From contig NZ_CP074405.1 in assembly GCF_018388445.1 (NCBI RefSeq), positions 372,001 to 436,000 of the forward strand: DNA of 64,000 nt. The letters are read 5' to 3'. Below, one piece after another: positions 60,494-64,000 of the stretch. Under the pieces are notes generated by a model. It ran no database searches. It was not told where the DNA came from and saw nothing but the letters and a program-made list of their open reading frames with translations. Both the position numbers and the translations under genes were made by a program. Every line of letters starts with the position of its first letter. The first letter of the stretch is position 1. Origin of the DNA: Cellulomonas wangleii (lineage in GTDB: Bacteria > Actinomycetota > Actinomycetes > Actinomycetales > Cellulomonadaceae).

Positions 60494-60519
60494 GCAGGGC
60501 GTCGTCGTCGACGCCCTGC
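60494..60519 (-). terminator. hairpin downstream of the MarR gene
   Basis: gcagggcgtcg and cgacgccctgc (11 bp each) with a tcgt loop form a perfect stem 82 bases after the MarR stop, upstream of the fasciclin start. It could end MarR transcripts before the fasciclin gene. Confidence 0.55.
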
Positions 60520-60600
60520 CCCCTCTTCCCCTCCAGGGGCGTTCTCGGATGCACCCGCCGTCGTCCGGTTCGCGACGGTGCGATCCGCCGCGGCCGTGCC

Positions 60601-61026
60601 TCAGAAGGTGGAGGCGGTCCGCTCGAGGTAGCGGGCGACGATCCCCAGCTCGTCCTCGCTGAACTCGGCGTCCGTGCGTTCGAGGCTCTGCGTGTACTGG
60701 TGGTAGCGGCCGATGATCGGCTCGATCCTCTCGGCGACGAGCTCGATGTTGATGCGACGCCGATCCTGGGGGTCGCGCACGCGGCGGACGTAGCCCGCGG
60801 CCTCCAGGCGGTCGAGGACGCGTGTCACGGTGCTGGTCGGCAGTCCCGTGGTCCGGCTGAGCTGCTTGGGCGTGCGGACGTCCTCACGCAGGACGAGCAG
60901 GTGCAGCGTCTGGAGGTCGGTGACGAGCAGGTCGAGCTCGCGCGCGATGCGCTCGTTCCCGAGCACCGCGTTGACCAGCGCACCCTGGAGCGCCCGGCGG
61001 ATCCGGTCGCCGTTCGGGCTCGACAT
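60601..61026 (-). CDS. MarR family transcriptional regulator
   Basis: The 141-residue protein has the MarR winged helix (RTPKQLSRTTGLPTSTVTRVLDRLEAAGYVRRV with wing DPQDRRRINIEL). ATG 61026 gives a typical length; GTG 61074 would add 16 residues. It is divergent from the F420-type gene, and palindromes built around tcccg at 61056-61095 lie between them. Confidence 0.92.
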   Translation of the reverse strand: MSSPNGDRIRRALQGALVNAVLGNERIARELDLLVTDLQTLHLLVLREDVRTPKQLSRTTGLPTSTVTRVLDRLEAAGYVRRVRDPQDRRRINIELVAERIEPIIGRYHQYTQSLERTDAEFSEDELGIVARYLERTASTF

Positions 61027-61055
61027 CTCCCACCCCCGTGCGTAATCTCTCCAAT

Positions 61056-61095
61056 ACGGGACTATCCCGTTCACGTTACATCCCGGCTCGGGATG
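61056..61095. promoter_or_regulatory. MarR operator candidate: two related palindromes
   Basis: acggga-cta-tcccgt (61056-61070) and catcccg-gct-cgggatg (61079-61095) are perfect inverted repeats sharing tcccg/cggga arms. They cover the divergent MarR/F420-type promoter region. Confidence 0.65.
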
Positions 61096-61240
61096 ATCCC
61101 GGGTCGAACACTACCGGGGAGAGCCCGGTCCTCCCGGCGACGTGCCGGGAACAGGATCGTCGCGGTCGACGCACACCCGACGTCATCACCGACGCCGCTG
61201 GCCGCCGCGCCACGAGCCGCCCCTGGAAGGGAGCCACCTC

Positions 61241-61714
61241 ATGTCCGACACCGGCACCTTGCCCGGATGGTTGAAGCCCGCCAACCGCCTCGTGAAGCTC
61301 CTGCACCGGCTCGGCGTGCCGCTCGGGACCATCCACATCATCACGATCCCCGGCCGCACCACCGGCGAACCGCGGTCGACGCCCGTCTCACCGCTCACCG
61401 TCGACGGTCGCCGTTACGTCATCGCCGGGCTCGCCGACTCGAGCTGGGCCAGGAACGCCCGCGCCGCCGGTCACGGTCGCCTCACGCGAGGACGCGCGCA
61501 CGAGGACGTCGACCTGGTCGAGGTCACCGACCCCGCCGTTCGTAGGCGCGTCATGACCGCGTTCCCGACCGAGGTGCCCCACGGCGTCCAGTTCTTTATC
61601 CGCCTCGGGATCGTCGAGGGCGCCGAACCTGCCCAGTTCGCCGCAGCCGCCGACGAGGTCGCCGTCTTCGAGACGCGTCCCGCCGTGCACCGGCCCGCCG
61701 CGGCGCAGCCCTGA
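61241..61714 (+). CDS. F420-dependent (deazaflavin) nitroreductase family protein
   Basis: The 157-residue protein is like the Ddn/PNPOx-fold nitroreductases of actinobacteria (GWLKPANRLVKLLHRLGVPLGTIHIITIPGRTTGEPRSTPV and SSWARNARAAGHGRL). Members use F420H2 to reduce nitro compounds or quinones. ATG 61241 has ggaaggga at 61225-61232. It is probably repressed by the divergent MarR protein. Confidence 0.9.
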   Translation: MSDTGTLPGWLKPANRLVKLLHRLGVPLGTIHIITIPGRTTGEPRSTPVSPLTVDGRRYVIAGLADSSWARNARAAGHGRLTRGRAHEDVDLVEVTDPAVRRRVMTAFPTEVPHGVQFFIRLGIVEGAEPAQFAAAADEVAVFETRPAVHRPAAAQP

Positions 61715-61747
61715 CGGCGACCGTCCCGGCGCACGCTGCGGACCACG

Positions 61748-62653
61748 TCAGGGCAGAGGTTCGCTCAGCACCCGGTCGAGCGCCGCGCGTCCCGCCGGCC
61801 CCCACGCCGGCTTCCCGCCGGGCAGGCCGCGGTCCCCGTTCTGGCCCATCAGCATCAGGAAGAGGCTCTTCGCAGCGGCCAGTCCGCGGGCACGTCGGAC
61901 GGTCGCCTCGTCGGCCTGCGCGTAGGCGGTGAAGAAGCGTGCGGTCGCGTCCGCCGGCAGCAGCAGCCAGGCCGCCGTGAGGTCCCACGCCGGGTCACCG
62001 GCGAACAGGTCGCCGAAGTCCACGACGCCGGCCAGCGTCCCGTCGGCGACGACGACGTTCGCCGGGTGCAGATCACCGTGCACCCACACCGAGGGGCCCT
62101 CCCATGCGGGGGCCGCGACGGCGTCGTCCCAGACGGCCCGGACGTCGGCGGTGTCCCGGCCGAGCGCCTCGGCATCGACGGAGCCGAGGAAGTGCTCGAA
62201 GCCGCCGGTGCAGTCCTTCGGGTGCGCGCCGCGGTCGGTGGCCACCGGTGCGTCGGCGGGCGCCTCGACGTGCAGCGCCCGGAGAAACGCCGCCAGGGCG
62301 TCGGCCGCGTGCTCGCCGCGAGTGATCGACCCCTGGTCCAGCGGCTGCCCGGGGACCCACGTCATGACGGTCCAGAGCTTGGAGAACCGTGCGGACGGCG
62401 CACCGTCGCGCACCGGGACGGGAACGGGCAGCGGCAGGCGCGGGGCGAGCAGCGGCAGCCACCGGCGCTCCTTGAGCTGGTGGTCCGGCGTCGTGTCCAT
62501 CCGCTGGATCCGCACGGCCAGCTCGTCGCCGAGGCGCCACATCTGGTTCCCCCAGCCGCCGTCCACCTCGCGCAGGGGTAGGTCGGCCAGGTCGGGGTGC
62601 TGGTCGCGCAGCAGGTCGCGGACGAGATCCGCGCTGATCTCGCTCGTCGTCAT
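61748..62653 (-). CDS. aminoglycoside phosphotransferase family protein
   Basis: The 301-residue protein has the kinase-like APH pattern: GGWGNQMWRLGDELAVRI (Gly-rich loop and Lys-like region), catalytic VWVHGDLHPANVVV and metal-binding GVVDFGDLFAGDPAWDLTAAW. It is of the macrolide-2'-phosphotransferase/APH superfamily, and the natural substrate is unknown. TAGGGT just upstream of ATG 62653 may be a -10 box. Confidence 0.92.
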   Translation of the reverse strand: MTTSEISADLVRDLLRDQHPDLADLPLREVDGGWGNQMWRLGDELAVRIQRMDTTPDHQLKERRWLPLLAPRLPLPVPVPVRDGAPSARFSKLWTVMTWVPGQPLDQGSITRGEHAADALAAFLRALHVEAPADAPVATDRGAHPKDCTGGFEHFLGSVDAEALGRDTADVRAVWDDAVAAPAWEGPSVWVHGDLHPANVVVADGTLAGVVDFGDLFAGDPAWDLTAAWLLLPADATARFFTAYAQADEATVRRARGLAAAKSLFLMLMGQNGDRGLPGGKPAWGPAGRAALDRVLSEPLP

Positions 62654-62774
62654 GCGGAGCCACCCTAGTGATCAGGTCGGTCGGACGATCGGAACCGCAC
62701 GGCGAGGCGCACGGTGCCGCCCTCCGGTCCGCGGACCTGGTGCGCGCCCGGTCCGCGGACCCGGCAGGCAGTTC

Positions 62775-63863
62775 TCAACCCCGACGAGCTGCAGCCTCGT
62801 GGATCGCGGTGACGCACTGGACCACGACAGCATCGATCTCGGACCCGTCCGGCGTGCGTCGCTCCCACACGAGGTCCGGTTCGACCGACTCGTCGACCGC
62901 GCCGTCGGGACGACGGGGCCACGCCAGCGTGCGGGGGTAGGCACCCGTCAGCGCGAGCGACCATCCCGTGCCGGCGACGCGCTCGTCGACCGCCGTGACG
63001 ATCTGCTGCTCGATCTGTCTCGCCGCCTCGAGCGACCCCGGGTCGCACCTGGCGATCGCGAACGCGAGGGCCTCGGTGTGCTCGTCCTCGTCGCCGTCCC
63101 ACGCCCGTGCGAGCTCCTCCAACGCCGGCAGCAGCACGGGGTCCGCGAGCTCTGCAGCCGCCTCGAGCGCCACGAGCCCGATGAGCGTGTCGGGCTCCTC
63201 GATCAGAGCCCGGACCCGGGTGAGCGCCTCGGGGTCCGCTCGACGGGCCAGTCCCAGCAGCGCCTCAGCTGCTGTGTCGTGGTCCTCGTCGTCCAGCCGG
63301 GCGCGCAGCGCGGCGCGGATCGCGGGTGAGTCCTGCGACCACTGGGAGCCCAGGCCGAAGGTCGCCCAGTCACGGACTCGGGGATCGGGGTCCGACGAGA
63401 GCGTGATCAGCGCATCGAGCGCCCGCTCGGTCGGGGGTGCGGCGTAGGGCATGCCCGGTACGGACATCGCCACCGCGCGGCGCACCCCGGGAGCCGGGTC
63501 TCCCGCGAACGACAGCAGCTCGTCGAGCCACGCGACGTCCTCCGCCTTGCCCAGGGCGTCCACCAGGTCCTCGCGGACGTCGTCGTCCCTCTCCGCACGG
63601 GCCGCGCGCACCAGCTCGGGGAGCACGCGCGCGCCGAAGGGTCGTCCCTCCGGGTACCCGAACTGTCCGAGGACCCGCGCCGCCGCCTGTCGGTGCCACG
63701 GGTCGTCGTGCGACAGCGCGCTCAGAGCCAGCTCGAGGACGGACACCTCCGCCTCGACCTGGAGCTGCTGGACCAGCGACGCCGTCTCGTCGTCCACCTC
63801 GTCGTCCTCGGGCCCCTGACCCAGCGCGAGCAGCCGCACCCACCGTGCGTCGACCTCAGCCAT
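62775..63863 (-). CDS. HEAT-repeat protein
   Basis: The 362-residue protein is built mainly of HEAT-like helical repeats: VLELALSALSHDDPWHRQAAARVLGQFG, VLPELVRAARAERDDDVREDLVDALGK, and four or five further units to about residue 270. It ends with VWERRTPDGSEIDAVVVQCVTAIHEA, a non-repeat segment. It probably acts as a scaffold, perhaps in DNA repair (AlkD-like) or protein binding; no catalytic residues can be named. Its ATG 63863 follows TACCGT at 6 bases. Confidence 0.9.
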   Translation of the reverse strand: MAEVDARWVRLLALGQGPEDDEVDDETASLVQQLQVEAEVSVLELALSALSHDDPWHRQAAARVLGQFGYPEGRPFGARVLPELVRAARAERDDDVREDLVDALGKAEDVAWLDELLSFAGDPAPGVRRAVAMSVPGMPYAAPPTERALDALITLSSDPDPRVRDWATFGLGSQWSQDSPAIRAALRARLDDEDHDTAAEALLGLARRADPEALTRVRALIEEPDTLIGLVALEAAAELADPVLLPALEELARAWDGDEDEHTEALAFAIARCDPGSLEAARQIEQQIVTAVDERVAGTGWSLALTGAYPRTLAWPRRPDGAVDESVEPDLVWERRTPDGSEIDAVVVQCVTAIHEAAARRG

Positions 63864-63973
63864 GATGCGACGGTATCGCTCACACCCCGACGCGGGGGGG
63901 ATACCGTCGCCAACCTCTCGGTGCTCGAGGGCGGACGTGCCCGTGCCGCACCCCCGCGCTCAGTGACCCTGGT

Positions 63974-64000
63974 CTAGGCCGAGTCCTCGAGAAACTCGAG
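63974..64000 (-). CDS. possible 3' end of a gene entering from the right
   Basis: On the minus strand the last 27 bases read LEFLEDSA and a TAG stop, with biased codons. It may be the C-terminus of a gene that starts beyond the window, but this is too short to be sure. Confidence 0.3.
   Translation of the reverse strand, partial: LEFLEDSA

Overview
The window is very GC-rich, with strong G/C at third codon positions, many GTG starts and 4-base stop/start overlaps. It looks like the chromosome of a cellulolytic actinobacterium. A Cellulomonas-type organism is the best guess, because the window carries a CBM2-GH5 endoglucanase, a divergent pair of an AA10 lytic polysaccharide monooxygenase with CBM2 and a GH10-CBM13 xylanase, and a GH9 enzyme. 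This genus call is an inference from gene content; no rRNA or tRNA gene was seen.

Layout. 1-8.5 kb: mixed metabolic and regulatory genes (hydrolase fragment, rhodanese/Lrp pair, PEP-mutase-like enzyme, a shrunken P450-like gene beside a 17-bp tandem repeat, ArsR-SDR pair, Sua5-like and HIT proteins, a dehydratase-glyoxalase fusion). 8.6-12.8 kb: lysX (lysyl-phosphatidylglycerol synthase fused to lysyl-tRNA synthetase) and a coupled DMT-type membrane protein. 13.5-16.4 kb: secreted GH5 cellulase and a CmtR-like metal sensor with its cation transporter. 16.4-21.9 kb: MerR regulators, phosphatase, aldo/keto reductase, hydrolase, small enzymes. 22-24.8 kb: LPMO and xylanase around a shared 395-bp promoter region with LacI-type palindromes. 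24.9-29.8 kb: a MerR regulator fused to a sliding-clamp-like module, its MFS neighbour, and small redox and methyl-transfer genes. 29.8-37.4 kb: two uncharacterised, translationally coupled three-gene operons facing away from each other. One has two unknown proteins plus a secreted SGNH hydrolase; the other has an HExxH protein, a small Cys-rich protein and a 2-TM protein.

37.4-38.1 kb is a scar holding fragments of two genes. 39.2-48.1 kb is the centrepiece: a complete lasso-peptide locus with a 41-residue precursor too short for routine gene calling, a strong hairpin, the ATP-dependent cyclase, an RRE protein, the leader peptidase and an ABC exporter. It is followed by a divergent two-component pair and a second ABC transporter (ATPase plus two permeases) that plausibly sense and resist the peptide. 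An FHA/HTH-like protein follows.

49-64 kb: GH9 enzyme without signal peptide, MarR/FAD-monooxygenase divergent pair, a large membrane protein with repeated Cys pairs, proline iminopeptidase, CGNR regulator/MFS pair, phosphatase, DUF72 protein, fasciclin protein, MarR/F420-type pair, aminoglycoside-phosphotransferase-like kinase and a HEAT-repeat protein.

Regulation can be read in several places. There are MerR-type long-spacer promoters with palindromes, CmtR, MarR and LacI-type palindromes, several perfect GC-rich terminators, and many -10-like boxes (TAnnnT) only 5-8 bases before start codons, which suggests frequent leaderless transcripts.
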